From assembly GCF_028710545.1 (NCBI RefSeq), contig NZ_JAQTTX010000007.1:1-64000 (forward strand): a stretch of 64,000 nucleotides of DNA. The letters are read 5' to 3'. A program made the position numbers and the translations under genes. The notes beneath the pieces were generated by a model, which saw only the letters and a program-made list of their open reading frames with translations, was not told the origin of the DNA and ran no database searches. The stretch is from Halothiobacillus sp. Lineage in GTDB: Bacteria; Pseudomonadota; Gammaproteobacteria; Halothiobacillales; Halothiobacillaceae. Shown piece after piece: positions 42,463 to 52,039 of this stretch (positions are counted from its first letter, which is position 1; each line of letters opens with the position of its first letter).

Positions 42463-42468
42463 GTCGCT

Positions 42469-42882
42469 ATGCCATTACTTCTTGATACAGATTATGCGGA
42501 GCTCAAGGAGCGAGGCCTGGTATTTACCGAGGACGAGGCACGACGCTTTCTAGTCCTGTCAGGCTATCCGCTGCCAGATGGGCTCTACCATCAGAAGAGC
42601 TGCGACGTTCTTGTCATCATCCCGGGGAACTACAATCAGGGGGGCATCGATATGTTATGGACTCACCCTCGACCGACGCGCATCGATGGTAGAGCTATCC
42701 CGGCAGTGATGGAGTTGGGAAGCCCATATAATCACCATTTCGATGGAAAAGAATTTTGTCGGTGGTCTCGTCACTGGACCACTGCTCCAGTGCTTTGGCG
42801 AGCCGGAACGGATAACGTTGTAACGATCCTGCGCCGAATTGAGTGGGCTCTTAACAACCCGGATCCAGGTGTAAAGAAATGA
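42469..42882 (+). CDS. E2-like ubiquitin-conjugating protein (prokaryotic E2 family E)
   Basis: A 137-residue protein matching the prokaryotic E2 family found beside multiubiquitin genes. The likely catalytic Cys97 lies in GKEFCRWSRHW, followed by WRAGTDNVVTILRRIEWAL. A central beta region (DVLVIIPGNYNQGGIDMLWTHP) and HH in NHHFDGK fit the E2 fold, with the conserved aromatic/His flap. It starts 6 bases after the modifier gene and overlaps the E1 gene by 4 bases. Its job would be to take the modifier from the E1 as a thioester and pass it to a target. No E3 gene is seen. Confidence 0.85.
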   Translation: MPLLLDTDYAELKERGLVFTEDEARRFLVLSGYPLPDGLYHQKSCDVLVIIPGNYNQGGIDMLWTHPRPTRIDGRAIPAVMELGSPYNHHFDGKEFCRWSRHWTTAPVLWRAGTDNVVTILRRIEWALNNPDPGVKK

Positions 42883-44327
42883 TGGGGGCTCGGATTACAT
42901 TGCTCGGCTCCCAGCACGAAGCACTTAAGGGTTTTCTTGAGTCTCACCCGCACGGTCATGAAATGGCCGCAGTTGTACTATTCAAACGTTTGCGAATCCA
43001 GGTTGAGGGAGTGTCCGACTCCGACCGTTATCTTGCGCAGGAAATTATTCCGTTTGAGGATGCTTGGGTAACCGGTAGCTCACCGTCACATATAGCCTTC
43101 AATCTCGCGCCTTTACGCGAGATCTTCCGGAGATGTGAGGACGAGGGGCTTGTCTTTGGTTTTGTTCACAATCACCCTGCGGGGCCAGCAGAGTTCTCTG
43201 ACGTCGATGAAAAAAACGAATACACACTGATTCAGGCATTGAGCAACCGTAATGGTCCAGATATTACTTTCGTTGCAATGCTATGGGCGGAAGAAAAGTG
43301 GGTGGCGCGAACACGTAGTGCTAAGGCGCCGAGGAGTTCTGAGTCAGTAAGGCATACGCTCGTACTTGGCAAGCAAATTAGCCTATACGGTTACAAGGAA
43401 AGCAGCGATACGCACTGTGAGGTTCAGGCGAGGCAGACTGCTGCATTTGGGCAACCATTTGTGGATATATTGCAGTCCTTACGTGTTGGTGTTGTCGGGA
43501 ATGGTGGTACTGGCAGTCCATTTGCGACGCTTGGAGCGCGCGCTGGAATCGGGGAGTTAGTGCTGATTGACAAGGACCAACTTGATGCAAGTAATCTCAA
43601 TCGAGTTAGAGGGCTTGTGCGCGCTGACATCGAGCAAGCTAAATCAACTACTCTTAAGGCCTTCATTGAGAACATCGGACTGTCCATTAAGGTCGCAGCT
43701 GTTGTGTCGGAAGTCGATACTGATCCCATTGCCGTTGATGCGCTAGCGAGTTGCGATGTAATTATTGGTTGTACTGACGATTTTTCAGGGCGTGAGTTAC
43801 TGAACGTTGCGCTCTATGTTTATGCACAGCCGCTCATTGATATCGGGCTTGGTGGCAGGGTTGATGAAGGGAAGGATGGGTATCCTTATCTCCGATACCA
43901 CTATGGGCGCATTAGTACCATCCTACCTGAGGCTGGTCAGTGCCTTTTTTGTCAGGGTGTCATAAAAGAGGTCTGGATTCGGGCACAACATGCTCGCCGT
44001 GATAATCCAGCCATCACAGCTGAAGAACTTAAGGGGCGATATCTTGAGGATGGCGCGACCGATGCGCCAGGGGTAGGACCGTTCACTAGTGCCACTGCTG
44101 ACTATGCGCTAGCAACGCTATTCGACCTAATAAAGCCGTTTCGCCGATTTCCACCTGAGGTACGGCGCGATATGTTCTTTGTGGACTTTGTGAAGATGGG
44201 AATTCATAGCCACGAAACCGCTAAGGATACTGAGTGCCCATATTGCGGTACGCATAAATTCCTACTGCTGAAAGAATCATCCAGGCTCAACCGACCAAGT
44301 CTTGGGAAACGATATGAATTTTCTTAG
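42879..44327 (+). CDS. JAMM (Mov34-type) deconjugating protease fused to an E1-like ThiF activating enzyme
   Basis: A 482-residue fusion. Residues about 1-160 are a JAMM/Mov34 metalloprotease with a complete motif, His97-x-His99-x7-Ser107-x2-Asp110 (HNHPAGPAEFSDVD). Residues about 195-470 are an E1/ThiF adenylating domain: VGVVGNGGTGSPFATLGARAGIGELVLIDKDQLDASNLNR, then DVIIGCTDDF. Cysteine pairs CLFCQG and CPYCGT probably bind zinc. One protein would therefore both activate the modifier and trim or remove it. The E1 catalytic cysteine was not assigned with confidence. It overlaps genes on both sides. Confidence 0.92.
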   Translation: MMGARITLLGSQHEALKGFLESHPHGHEMAAVVLFKRLRIQVEGVSDSDRYLAQEIIPFEDAWVTGSSPSHIAFNLAPLREIFRRCEDEGLVFGFVHNHPAGPAEFSDVDEKNEYTLIQALSNRNGPDITFVAMLWAEEKWVARTRSAKAPRSSESVRHTLVLGKQISLYGYKESSDTHCEVQARQTAAFGQPFVDILQSLRVGVVGNGGTGSPFATLGARAGIGELVLIDKDQLDASNLNRVRGLVRADIEQAKSTTLKAFIENIGLSIKVAAVVSEVDTDPIAVDALASCDVIIGCTDDFSGRELLNVALYVYAQPLIDIGLGGRVDEGKDGYPYLRYHYGRISTILPEAGQCLFCQGVIKEVWIRAQHARRDNPAITAEELKGRYLEDGATDAPGVGPFTSATADYALATLFDLIKPFRRFPPEVRRDMFFVDFVKMGIHSHETAKDTECPYCGTHKFLLLKESSRLNRPSLGKRYEFS

Positions 44328-44727
44328 TAAGTTCGCGGCATGGATTAAGGGGCTTTTCTTTCCAGTCCATGACCACTCGAAAAAGCGATCGAAAGCACTA
44401 GTGCCGCCGGTACTTTTTCCATCAGTCATGTCTGTAAGCCTGCCCCCAAAGAACCAAGATATCGACGTTGGTCAGTTCTATTTCATTGAGAGTCGCAGCA
44501 AACCGAAGTGGTCTTTATTTAAGTGTCCCTGTGGCTGCGGCGATGTCATCACGATTACATTACAGACAGTACATCAACCCCATTGGCATCTAACACTAAC
44601 GCAATTTGGCCGCCCAACTTTATCTCCATCCGTCTGGCGTGACATAGGATGTAAGAGTCACTTCGTGCTTAGTGACGGCCGTGTTTACTGGTGCAACGAT
44701 ACAGGTTCTGCTCCACGGCTAAATTAG
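44314..44727 (+). CDS. DUF6527-family protein of the ubiquitin-like operon
   Basis: A 137-residue protein with a hydrophobic N-terminus (WIKGLFF). A cysteine-rich core WSLFKCPCGCGDVITITLQ is followed by PHWHLTLTQFGRPTLSPSVW and CKSHFVLSDGRVYWC, all typical of DUF6527, a small family repeatedly found with multiubiquitin, E2 and E1 genes. The cysteines and histidines suggest a zinc-binding fold. It overlaps the E1 gene by 14 bases; the ATG at 44314 has GGGA upstream. It may act as substrate adaptor or E3 substitute, but no activity is known to me. Confidence 0.82.
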   Translation: MNFLSKFAAWIKGLFFPVHDHSKKRSKALVPPVLFPSVMSVSLPPKNQDIDVGQFYFIESRSKPKWSLFKCPCGCGDVITITLQTVHQPHWHLTLTQFGRPTLSPSVWRDIGCKSHFVLSDGRVYWCNDTGSAPRLN

Positions 44728-44805
44728 CCAGCGTATCGGTGTTCTGTGTTGATTGAGTTGCTGAAAGTTGGAAGAGTTTCAGAGGGCTCAGGTCAATCGT
44801 AATAT

Positions 44806-45228
44806 TCATCCGGAGAGACCATCAAGAGCTTTGACCACAACGTCCGGCATCTCGGGGCGACCACGCGCATTGAGTGCCGCCCCCGTAACCACGGCTGTGA
44901 GCATGAGTCGATCGTCTGGCTTCCGATGAATACTCTGGTTGAACTGCAGACGGATACGTCCATTTCTCACCAGAGAAGTTCGTACAACAAAGCAGTCTCC
45001 ACTGACCAGTGAATTCCTGAAGTCGGCTTCGATCCGTGTAACAACAAGGTTGATACCATCTCTCGCAAGTTCACCGAACTTAAGCCCCAGGCTCTCAAGC
45101 AACTCATGACGTGCATGTTCCAGATAGTTCAAATAGGCGGCGTTATTAACCACATGAGCCATGTCGCATTCGTAGTCACGAACTTTGAACTCAACTTCGA
45201 AGACACTCTTCTTGTTATCACTCACCAA
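44806..45228 (-). CDS. Hotdog-fold acyl-CoA thioesterase (4HBT family)
   Basis: A 140-residue hotdog thioesterase. The motif VRDYECDMAHVVNNAAYLNYLEHARHELL matches the 4-hydroxybenzoyl-CoA thioesterase/YbgC group, with the catalytic Asp in YECD and the N-N-A-x-Y helix start. It would hydrolyse acyl-CoA or acyl-ACP thioesters. It lies next to the remnant of the native ybgC but is not its continuation: it has its own start and full length, and its opening differs from the YWPVRVYYEDTD of true YbgC. It may be an imported relative that replaced it. Confidence 0.85.
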   Translation of the reverse strand: MVSDNKKSVFEVEFKVRDYECDMAHVVNNAAYLNYLEHARHELLESLGLKFGELARDGINLVVTRIEADFRNSLVSGDCFVVRTSLVRNGRIRLQFNQSIHRKPDDRLMLTAVVTGAALNARGRPEMPDVVVKALDGLSG

Positions 45229-45277
45229 AATCCCCTTCTCCCGGACTCATCAATGTCCACACATCGTCATCTCGCAG

Positions 45278-45364
45278 TTAGCGTGTCCACACCCATAACA
45301 CGCAGGTATCGGTGTCTTCGTAGTACACACGAACCGGCCAATAGAAAATATCGGTTGTGGTCAC
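45278..45364 (-). pseudogene. ybgC: Remnant of native ybgC, cut after about 19 codons
   Basis: Starting at a GTG that overlaps the ruvB stop (GTGA), the frame reads YWPVRVYYEDTD, the N-terminus of the YbgC thioesterase that usually follows ruvB and precedes tolQRA. After Asp19 (about 45308) it runs into unrelated residues and stops at 45278. The rest of ybgC is not in this window. This point is therefore the junction between the core chromosome and the accessory region on its left. Confidence 0.8.
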
Positions 45365-46407
45365 TGCGGTTCCTCCTCCGGCAGCAATGTGCCTTGCTGC
45401 GACTCGAAGGCACTGGGTGGGCGGAAACCGAAGTGGGCATAGGTCTGGCGCGTTGCCATCCGCCCTCGCGCCGTGCGTACCAGAAAACCCTGCTGAATCA
45501 GGAACGGTTCCAGCACGTCTTCAATCGTATCGCGCGCTTCGCCGATGGCGGCTGCAATGTTATCCAGCCCGACCGGGCCGCCATCGAACTTGTGAATCAA
45601 GGCTTCGAGCAGGCGGCGATCCTGCTGATCGAACCCGCGCGCATCCACCTGCAACAAGTTGAGCGCTGCATTCGCCAACGGCTGATCGACCGTACCATTA
45701 CCTTTGACTTCGGCAAAATCGCGGACGCGGCGCAAAAGGCGGTTCGCGATACGCGGCGTGCCTCGTGACCGCGTGGCGATCTCTTGAGCGCCAACTGCAT
45801 CGATCGTAACACCCATCAAGTGAGCGGATCGGGTAACAATGCGGGTCAAATCCGCCACTGAATAAAATTCCAAACGCTGAATAATGCCGAACCGATCACG
45901 CAAAGGCCCGGTCAGCATCCCCGCACGCGTCGTGGCACCCACCAGCGTAAATGGCGGCAAATCCAGCTTGATCGACCGTGCAGCAGGGCCTTCGCCGATC
46001 ATGATGTCGATTTGATGGTCTTCCATCGCCGGGTAGAGAATTTCTTCCACCACGGCGGAAAGCCGGTGAATCTCATCAATAAACAACACATCATTCGGTT
46101 CAAGATTGGTGAGCAGCGCCGCCAGATCACCCGGACGTTCCAGTACCGGGCCGGACGTCTGTTTCAGCCCCACACCCATCTCGTGGGCAATGATATTGGC
46201 GAGTGTGGTTTTCCCAAGCCCCGGCGGGCCGAAAATGAGCACATGATCCAACGCTTCACCCCGTTGCCGCGCCGCCGGTATGAAAATTTCCATCTGCTCG
46301 ACTACCGCTGGTTGACCCACGTAATCGACCAACCGCTTGGGACGCAGGGCGCGTTCGATGGCCTCGTCTTCAGTCACACTTTCTGCGGTAATGACGCGAT
46401 CAGTCAT
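45361..46407 (-). CDS. ruvB: Holliday junction branch-migration ATPase RuvB
   Basis: A 348-residue AAA+ motor that drives branch migration with RuvA. Walker A is [11 protein letters not shown], Walker B FIDEIHRL, sensor 1 GATTRAG and sensor 2 in RTARGRMAT near the end. The N-terminus [13 protein letters not shown] and the C-terminal winged helix are complete. Its start overlaps the ruvA stop (TGATG) and its stop overlaps the ybgC remnant. Confidence 0.98.
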   Translation of the reverse strand: MTDRVITAESVTEDEAIERALRPKRLVDYVGQPAVVEQMEIFIPAARQRGEALDHVLIFGPPGLGKTTLANIIAHEMGVGLKQTSGPVLERPGDLAALLTNLEPNDVLFIDEIHRLSAVVEEILYPAMEDHQIDIMIGEGPAARSIKLDLPPFTLVGATTRAGMLTGPLRDRFGIIQRLEFYSVADLTRIVTRSAHLMGVTIDAVGAQEIATRSRGTPRIANRLLRRVRDFAEVKGNGTVDQPLANAALNLLQVDARGFDQQDRRLLEALIHKFDGGPVGLDNIAAAIGEARDTIEDVLEPFLIQQGFLVRTARGRMATRQTYAHFGFRPPSAFESQQGTLLPEEEPQ

Positions 46408-47027
46408 CAGGCTTTACTCGCAAGTGGCTTAAGTGCCAGCCGGATGATCTGTTCAACGGGCAACGCCTCGGCATCTGGCACGGCCTTGACCATCCGTTGT
46501 GCTTCGACAGGCTTGTAGCCCAGGGCTTCCAGCGCGCTCATGGCTTCCTGATCGGCACCGGCAAGTGGTACGGCATCGCCCATCCTGCCCGCCGTGGCCG
46601 CCATTGTGGCACCGTCGAAAAACCCTTCGGCCAGACGATCACGCATTTCAATGACCAGGCGCTCGGCGGTTTTTCGACCCACACCGGGTAATCGAATCAG
46701 CGCGGCGATGTCATTGCGGGCAATCGCACCCGCAAATTCTTCGGCATTCATACCGGAAAGTACACCCAACGCCAGTTTGGCACCGACGCCTGTGACCTTG
46801 AGCAAATGCCGAAACAGCTTGCGCTCGACTTCGCGCGAGAACCCGTAAAGCAGGAAGGCATCCTCCCGCACGACGGTGTGAATCAGGAGCGTGGCTTCCT
46901 GCCCGTTGGCGGGCAAATCGAACAGGGTGGAAAGCGGTACTTCGACTTCATAACCCACACCCTGCACATCCAGCAGGATCCAGGGGGGTTGCTTGTTAAC
47001 CAAAATGCCCTTGAGGCGACCGATCAT
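46407..47027 (-). CDS. ruvA: Holliday junction DNA-binding protein RuvA
   Basis: A 206-residue RuvA starting MIGRLKGIL at 47027; the longer frame to 47138 lies in ruvC and is not used. It has the OB-fold N-terminus, two helix-hairpin-helix motifs ([18 protein letters not shown] and [23 protein letters not shown]) and the C-terminal RuvB-binding domain ([16 protein letters not shown]). It holds the four-way junction for RuvB. It overlaps ruvC by 4 bases and ruvB by 1. Confidence 0.97.
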   Translation of the reverse strand: MIGRLKGILVNKQPPWILLDVQGVGYEVEVPLSTLFDLPANGQEATLLIHTVVREDAFLLYGFSREVERKLFRHLLKVTGVGAKLALGVLSGMNAEEFAGAIARNDIAALIRLPGVGRKTAERLVIEMRDRLAEGFFDGATMAATAGRMGDAVPLAGADQEAMSALEALGYKPVEAQRMVKAVPDAEALPVEQIIRLALKPLASKA

Positions 47028-47590
47028 CGACTGCGTCTCCGGTAACGTGACTGAGCCAGCAACTGCATGGCGGTTTTTTCGACCCCGACGACATCCGCCG
47101 AAATCCCGGCCAATGAGGTGCGTCGATAGCAATGACACAAAGCCACCGCTGCGGCATCCGCGCCGTCGGCGGGCGGGTTATCGGTCAAGGACAACAGACG
47201 CTTGACCATATGCTGCACCTGAAGTTTGTCTGCGCGCCCCGTGCCGACCACGGCCTGCTTGACCACGGCGGGCATGTATTCATGCACGGCCAAGCCGTGC
47301 CCGACGGCAGCGGCAATCGCGACACCGCGCGCCTGCGCTAGCTTGAGCGAAGATTCAGGGCTGCGATACATGAAAATCTGCTCGATGGCGAATTCATCCG
47401 GTGCATGAGCGTCAATCAATCGATCGACTTCGGCGTAGATCGCCCCCAGTCGCGCGCTGAACAGACCAAAGGATTTAAGCGAAACGCTTTGCAGATGAAT
47501 CTGTGTTGCGCGTCCCCGCTCGAAATCGATCACGGCCACACCCATGGTGACTGACCCCGGATCAATGCCCATGACGCGCAAGCGGGCCAC
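47024..47590 (-). CDS. ruvC: Crossover junction endonuclease RuvC
   Basis: A 188-residue RNase H-fold nuclease that cuts Holliday junctions. Catalytic acids are in MGIDPGS, FAIEQIFM and DGADAAAVALCH. The GTG at 47590 is chosen; it lies just after the yebC stop, and an ATG at 47572 is the alternative. The basic C-terminus (YRRRSR) is longer than usual. Coupled to ruvA (ATGA). Confidence 0.95.
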   Translation of the reverse strand: MARLRVMGIDPGSVTMGVAVIDFERGRATQIHLQSVSLKSFGLFSARLGAIYAEVDRLIDAHAPDEFAIEQIFMYRSPESSLKLAQARGVAIAAAVGHGLAVHEYMPAVVKQAVVGTGRADKLQVQHMVKRLLSLTDNPPADGADAAAVALCHCYRRTSLAGISADVVGVEKTAMQLLAQSRYRRRSR

Positions 47591-47591
47591 G

Positions 47592-48332
47592 TTATGCGTA
47601 CGCCTCTTCAGGAATTTCGGCGTTGTGGAACACTTCCTGAACGTCATCCAGATCCTCTAGCATGTCGATCATCTTGACCAGCTTGACGGCCTGATCGCCC
47701 TCGACCGGCACAGTGACCGCCGCCCGCATCGCCAACTCGCTTTCTTCGGGCGGGAAACCCGCCGCCGTCAGGGCATCCTTGATCGACACATAATCTTCCG
47801 GCGTCGTGATGACCTCGACCGCGCCTTCTTCACCGACTTGCACATCATCCGCGCCGGCATCGAGTGCCGCTTCCATCAGCGCATCCTCATCCACACCCGG
47901 CGGGTAATATAAAATGCCTTGTTTGCTGAACAAATAGGCAACTGAGCCATCCGTCCCCAGGTTTCCGCCAAATTTGCTGAATGCATGGCGCACGTCCGAC
48001 ACCGTGCGGTTGTGATTGTCGGTCATGCAGAACACCAGCACGGCCACGCCACCCGGACCATACCCTTCGTAGCGCATCTCTTCATATTGCTCACCGTCGC
48101 CGGCACCTACGCCCCGCTTGGCCGCACGCTCCATCGTATCCTTGGGCATGTTGGCCGAAAGCGCTTTATCCCAGGCCAGGCGTAATCGCGGGTTGGCGGC
48201 GAGATCGGCAGATTTTCCGATACGTGCCGCCGCGGTGATTTCACGAATAATCTTCGTCCAGATTTTGCCGCGCTTGTTATCCTGACGCGCCTTGCGGTGT
48301 TTGATGTTTGCCCATTTGCTATGGCCGGCCAT
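47592..48332 (-). CDS. yebC: YebC/PmpR-family translation or transcription factor
   Basis: A 246-residue protein starting [14 protein letters not shown] at 48332, the invariant family N-terminus. Further motifs are [43 protein letters not shown] and [33 protein letters not shown]. Recent work links the family to relief of ribosome stalling; older work treats it as a DNA-binding regulator. It stands upstream of ruvC as in many gammaproteobacteria. Confidence 0.97.
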   Translation of the reverse strand: MAGHSKWANIKHRKARQDNKRGKIWTKIIREITAAARIGKSADLAANPRLRLAWDKALSANMPKDTMERAAKRGVGAGDGEQYEEMRYEGYGPGGVAVLVFCMTDNHNRTVSDVRHAFSKFGGNLGTDGSVAYLFSKQGILYYPPGVDEDALMEAALDAGADDVQVGEEGAVEVITTPEDYVSIKDALTAAGFPPEESELAMRAAVTVPVEGDQAVKLVKMIDMLEDLDDVQEVFHNAEIPEEAYA

Positions 48333-48475
48333 CGCTGCCTTCCTCGTACTGTCGATTAATCCAAAACCGCATTCTATCATCTGATCCGTAGCCCAAGTCG
48401 GCACTCAACCGGGCAACCGGAGCGCGCGCCCGCAGAAACCATGAGCACACACCCAAGTACGGCTTCAAAACGTAT

Positions 48476-49735
48476 TCATGCATGTCTTGTCTCGCTCGCA
48501 AAACCCAGCCGCGGTGCCCGGCGATACCACGCGATCCAGATCAACGCAGCCAGAAGCCACAATGCCGCCATTCCCCAGGCCAACCAGAGCAGATTCTGGG
48601 CCAGATGCGCCACGGCAAACCCCGAAACGATTCCTGCCAGCATCATCTGAGTGAATCCCTGCAGGGCAGAAGCCAGTCCGCGCTGCGCGGGAATGTAATC
48701 GAGTCCCATCAGGTTGAGCGAAGGCATCGCAGTCGCCATACCCATGGCGTAGAACATGATCGGTGAGACCGTCCACCAAACACGCCACGCGTTTATTTCA
48801 GCCGGATGCTGCGCGAACCAAAGGCTTTGAACCACATTAAACCCCACCGCCACGGCGGCCAGGCCGATGCCGATACTGACGGTAGTCATCGGCGCGTATC
48901 GACTGGCCAGAAAATTGCTGACTCGACTGCCCAGAATCAGCCCGGTTACCAGCGGCACGAAAAACTTCCAGAAATCGGTCGGTGTTTGTTGCAGGTGCCC
49001 GACCATAACCATCGGCGCGGCGGCGATGTACAGGAACATCCCCGAAAACAGCAGCGCGAACACCAGGGTCAGCCCCATGAACGGGGCATGACTCAATGCG
49101 CGGCCATAACTTTTCAGAATAAATAACGGCGCGATGGATTGCCGGTTGTGTGTGCCGACCGTTTCGGGCATGAACGCGAACACCCCGGCCATCGATACAC
49201 CAGCGAACAGGGCGAGGAACCAGAACACCGACCGCCAACCCAACCACGTATCCAGCACGCCACCGATGATCGGGGCAATCGCCGGGGCAATCGCAAAGAC
49301 CAGCGTAATGTTCGACATCACCCGCTGGGCCGTGGCGCCTTCGAACAAATCCCGCACCAGGGCGCGACCAATTACCACGCCAGCACCCGCGGCAATGCCT
49401 TGGACGATACGGGCAGCGATCAATTCATTGATATTCCCCGCCATGGCCGCACCCACGGAAGCCAGCGCATACACGGTCAGGGAAATCAGCACCATGCGCC
49501 TGCGCCCGAAGGTATCGGAAAGTGGCCCGTGCACCAGCATCATGCCGCCGAAAAACCAGAGGTACAGACTCAGCGTGAGCTGCATGGTCGCCTGATCGAC
49601 GCCAAATTCATGGCCGATGGCCGGGAACGACGGCAGATAGGCATCCACGGTAAACGGGGCGATCATGAGCATACTCGCCACCAGCGGTACGATCAGAAAA
49701 GCCTTCGGCGCTGCCCGCGCCTGCTGCGAACTCAT
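48476..49735 (-). CDS. Bcr/CflA-family MFS drug exporter
   Basis: A 419-residue protein with 12 predicted membrane helices. The family motifs are [47 protein letters not shown] (loop 2-3), [23 protein letters not shown] and [23 protein letters not shown]. Such proton-driven pumps export bicyclomycin, chloramphenicol, cysteine and similar small molecules. The ATG overlaps the upstream glutaminase gene (ATGA). It belongs to the core region, so a link with the biosynthetic cluster is not supported. Confidence 0.92.
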   Translation of the reverse strand: MSSQQARAAPKAFLIVPLVASMLMIAPFTVDAYLPSFPAIGHEFGVDQATMQLTLSLYLWFFGGMMLVHGPLSDTFGRRRMVLISLTVYALASVGAAMAGNINELIAARIVQGIAAGAGVVIGRALVRDLFEGATAQRVMSNITLVFAIAPAIAPIIGGVLDTWLGWRSVFWFLALFAGVSMAGVFAFMPETVGTHNRQSIAPLFILKSYGRALSHAPFMGLTLVFALLFSGMFLYIAAAPMVMVGHLQQTPTDFWKFFVPLVTGLILGSRVSNFLASRYAPMTTVSIGIGLAAVAVGFNVVQSLWFAQHPAEINAWRVWWTVSPIMFYAMGMATAMPSLNLMGLDYIPAQRGLASALQGFTQMMLAGIVSGFAVAHLAQNLLWLAWGMAALWLLAALIWIAWYRRAPRLGFASETRHA

Positions 49736-50340
49736 GCGATTGCGGGTTCTCGTACCGCGCTTTGGTAGCCCAAGAAGGTCTTGAGTTGTTGGTGACCGTG
49801 CTCGGTCAAAATCGATTCGGGGTGGAACTGAACGCCTTCAACGACGAAGGTCTTGTGACGCAAACCCATGATTTCATCGAATGAACCGTCGGGATATTGC
49901 GTCCATGCGGTCACTTCGAGCACGTCCGGCAAACTCGCCTGCTCCACCACGAGGGAGTGGTAGCGCGTGGCATCAAAAGGATTCGGCAAGCCACAGAAGA
50001 CGCCTTCGCCGCTGTGATAGATCGGGGAAACCTTGCCGTGCATCACTTCCTTGGCGCGAATCACTTTCCCGCCAAATGCCTGACCGATCGCCTGGTGGCC
50101 CAGGCAAACACCGAAGATCGGGATTTTACCCGCAAACGCGTGGATGACATCAATCGAGATACCCGCTTCCGACGGCGAGCAGGGGCCGGGGGAAATCACG
50201 ATATGCGACGGCGCACGCGCGGCGATCTCCTCGACCGTGACTTGGTCGTTGCGCGCCACCCAGACCTCGACACCCAACTCGCCCAGATACTGGACCAGAT
50301 TGAAGGTGAACGAGTCGTAGTTGTCGAGCATTAAAACCAT
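49732..50340 (-). CDS. pabA: Anthranilate / 4-amino-4-deoxychorismate synthase glutaminase subunit
   Basis: A 202-residue class I glutamine amidotransferase. The oxyanion/nucleophile motif is [11 protein letters not shown] with the catalytic Cys, and the His-Glu pair is in [28 protein letters not shown] is the standard N-terminus. The ATG at 50340 with AGGAAG upstream is preferred to a longer frame. It feeds ammonia to TrpE or PabB; no partner gene is nearby, so trpG versus pabA cannot be settled. Confidence 0.93.
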   Translation of the reverse strand: MVLMLDNYDSFTFNLVQYLGELGVEVWVARNDQVTVEEIAARAPSHIVISPGPCSPSEAGISIDVIHAFAGKIPIFGVCLGHQAIGQAFGGKVIRAKEVMHGKVSPIYHSGEGVFCGLPNPFDATRYHSLVVEQASLPDVLEVTAWTQYPDGSFDEIMGLRHKTFVVEGVQFHPESILTEHGHQQLKTFLGYQSAVREPAIA

Positions 50341-50399
50341 GATCTGAACTTCCTGAAAAAAACACGCCAAAAGTATGCTGAATGATCGGCAGGGTCTGC

Positions 50400-51221
50400 T
50401 TATTCGGCTGAAATCCGCGCCAATTGCGCCAAGGGCAACGGCAGGCTTTCACCATAAGCGAGAAACGACGGATTGAGTACCATCGCGCGACGATTATAGG
50501 TGAGCGGCTGACCATTGAGGTCGATCAATTGTCCACCCGCCGCTTCAAGCACACACTGCGAGGCGGCGGTATCCCATTCAGAAGTCGGCCCGAATCGGGG
50601 ATACAGGTCCGCCAGACCCTCGGCCACCAGACAGGTTTTCAAGGCGCTACCGCAACGGATTACCTGCGGTTCGCCCACGTGCTCGGTCAGTGCGTCGATC
50701 AACGCCTGTTCGCGACGGCTGCCATGCGAACGACTCAAGGCCAGTGTGATCGTTGGATTCGGCAAAGGTCGAACTTTTAGCGGTTGCGCCCCCTGTGCGG
50801 TGAAACGCCAACTGCCCACGCCCCGGACACCCGCAAACTCGGCACCGGTAGCCGGGGCGTACACCACACCCAGCACCGGCTGATTCTGATGAATGAGCGC
50901 AATATTGACGGAAAATTCGCCGTTTCGTTTCACGAATTCCCGGGTGCCATCCAGCGGATCGACCAGCCAATAGTCCGACCAATGTTGGCGCACCGACCAA
51001 TCCGGCAAGCCGCCCTCTTCGGTCAGCACCGGAAGCTCTGGAGTCAGTGCCTTCAAGCCCGACTTGATGACCCGATGCGCCCACAGATCAGCCTCGGTGA
51101 CGGGCGAATCATCGGCCTTGTGCATGATGTCGAAATCCCCGGCATAAACGCGCATGATCGCCTCACCGGCCTGTGCAGCGATGGTACGTACGGGTTCACG
51201 AAGAGATAGCCAGTCATTCAT
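50400..51221 (-). CDS. cysQ: 3'(2'),5'-bisphosphate nucleotidase CysQ
   Basis: A 273-residue inositol-monophosphatase-fold enzyme. Metal-binding motifs are [22 protein letters not shown] and, near the end, [17 protein letters not shown]. The TREF version of the DGT motif is the CysQ signature. It removes 3'-phosphoadenosine 5'-phosphate formed during sulfate assimilation. It is followed by the glutaminase gene and preceded by nudE on the same strand, the common cysQ-nudE pair. Confidence 0.93.
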   Translation of the reverse strand: MNDWLSLREPVRTIAAQAGEAIMRVYAGDFDIMHKADDSPVTEADLWAHRVIKSGLKALTPELPVLTEEGGLPDWSVRQHWSDYWLVDPLDGTREFVKRNGEFSVNIALIHQNQPVLGVVYAPATGAEFAGVRGVGSWRFTAQGAQPLKVRPLPNPTITLALSRSHGSRREQALIDALTEHVGEPQVIRCGSALKTCLVAEGLADLYPRFGPTSEWDTAASQCVLEAAGGQLIDLNGQPLTYNRRAMVLNPSFLAYGESLPLPLAQLARISAE

Positions 51222-51247
51222 GGGTCAGTCGGCCTTTGGGAAGATTT

Positions 51248-51841
51248 TCATTTTACGGATTTCTTGAAATCGACTAACTCAGATTGAGCCAGATGGGCTC
51301 GGGCAAGATACAGTGCCGCAATCGAACGCGCTTCGCTGCACTGCCCATCAAAAGCCAACCGGTCGAGGTCATCCAGTGGCCAGGTCACTACCTCCAACGG
51401 TTCGGGCTCGTCACCCGGCAAACGCTGGGGAAAAAGTCCCGTCGCAAGCACGATGTGCGTCCGTTGAGCCGAATAGGCGGGGGACGATGTGACTTCACGC
51501 AGCAGGGTCAATTGTGCCGCACCGAAACCGGCCTCTTCCATGAGTTCGCGGTTTGCCGCATCCAGGATCGGCTCGTCGCCATCGATCCGCCCCTTGGGCA
51601 ACCCAAGCTCATAACGCTCCGTGCCACAGGCATATTCACGAATCAGAACGATCCTTCCGTCATCAAGAATCGGCACCACCAGAACAGCGCCTCGCCCCTT
51701 TGCCGCCAGTCGCTCGAATGTCACCTCGGTACCGTTGGCAAAAACGAGATCCACCGCTTCGACGGCGAACAAGCGAGTTGCCGCCAACGGTCGCACCGCG
51801 CACATCTTGGGAGGCTGTTCCACCGGCATATCGACATCCAC
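51248..51841 (-). CDS. nudE: Nudix hydrolase NudE (ADP compounds hydrolase)
   Basis: A 197-residue Nudix hydrolase. The Nudix box is complete: G-x5-E-x7-REL-MEEAGFG (GRIDGDEPILDAANRELMEE). NudE proteins split ADP-ribose, NADH and Ap3A. It lies 26 bases upstream of cysQ. The N-terminal 15 residues differ from typical starts, so a later start is possible. Confidence 0.9.
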   Translation of the reverse strand: MDVDMPVEQPPKMCAVRPLAATRLFAVEAVDLVFANGTEVTFERLAAKGRGAVLVVPILDDGRIVLIREYACGTERYELGLPKGRIDGDEPILDAANRELMEEAGFGAAQLTLLREVTSSPAYSAQRTHIVLATGLFPQRLPGDEPEPLEVVTWPLDDLDRLAFDGQCSEARSIAALYLARAHLAQSELVDFKKSVK

Positions 51842-52039
51842 TTAAAAACTTATTCTTGCTGACCAGTATACCGCTTGCCCGATCCTTTTCAGGGGAGAAA
51901 TACCGAGCTCCGCTAACCCTCGTTCAACCTATCCAGCAGATTCGGCTTGATGATATTAAAAATTCAGGTGATCGCCTCTTGACCAAAATAATCCAAGCCT
52001 CAAAATGCGCGGCTCGTGCACGAGGTGTCCAATTCTCAC

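Noticed and set aside
44806-45228. This thioesterase as the native ybgC
   Set aside because: The native N-terminus (YWPVRVYYEDTD) is present as a separate, truncated frame directly after ruvB.
48476-49735. Bcr/CflA exporter as the exporter of the cluster product
   Set aside because: It lies 25 kb away, in core sequence and coupled to the glutaminase gene; nothing ties it to the cluster.
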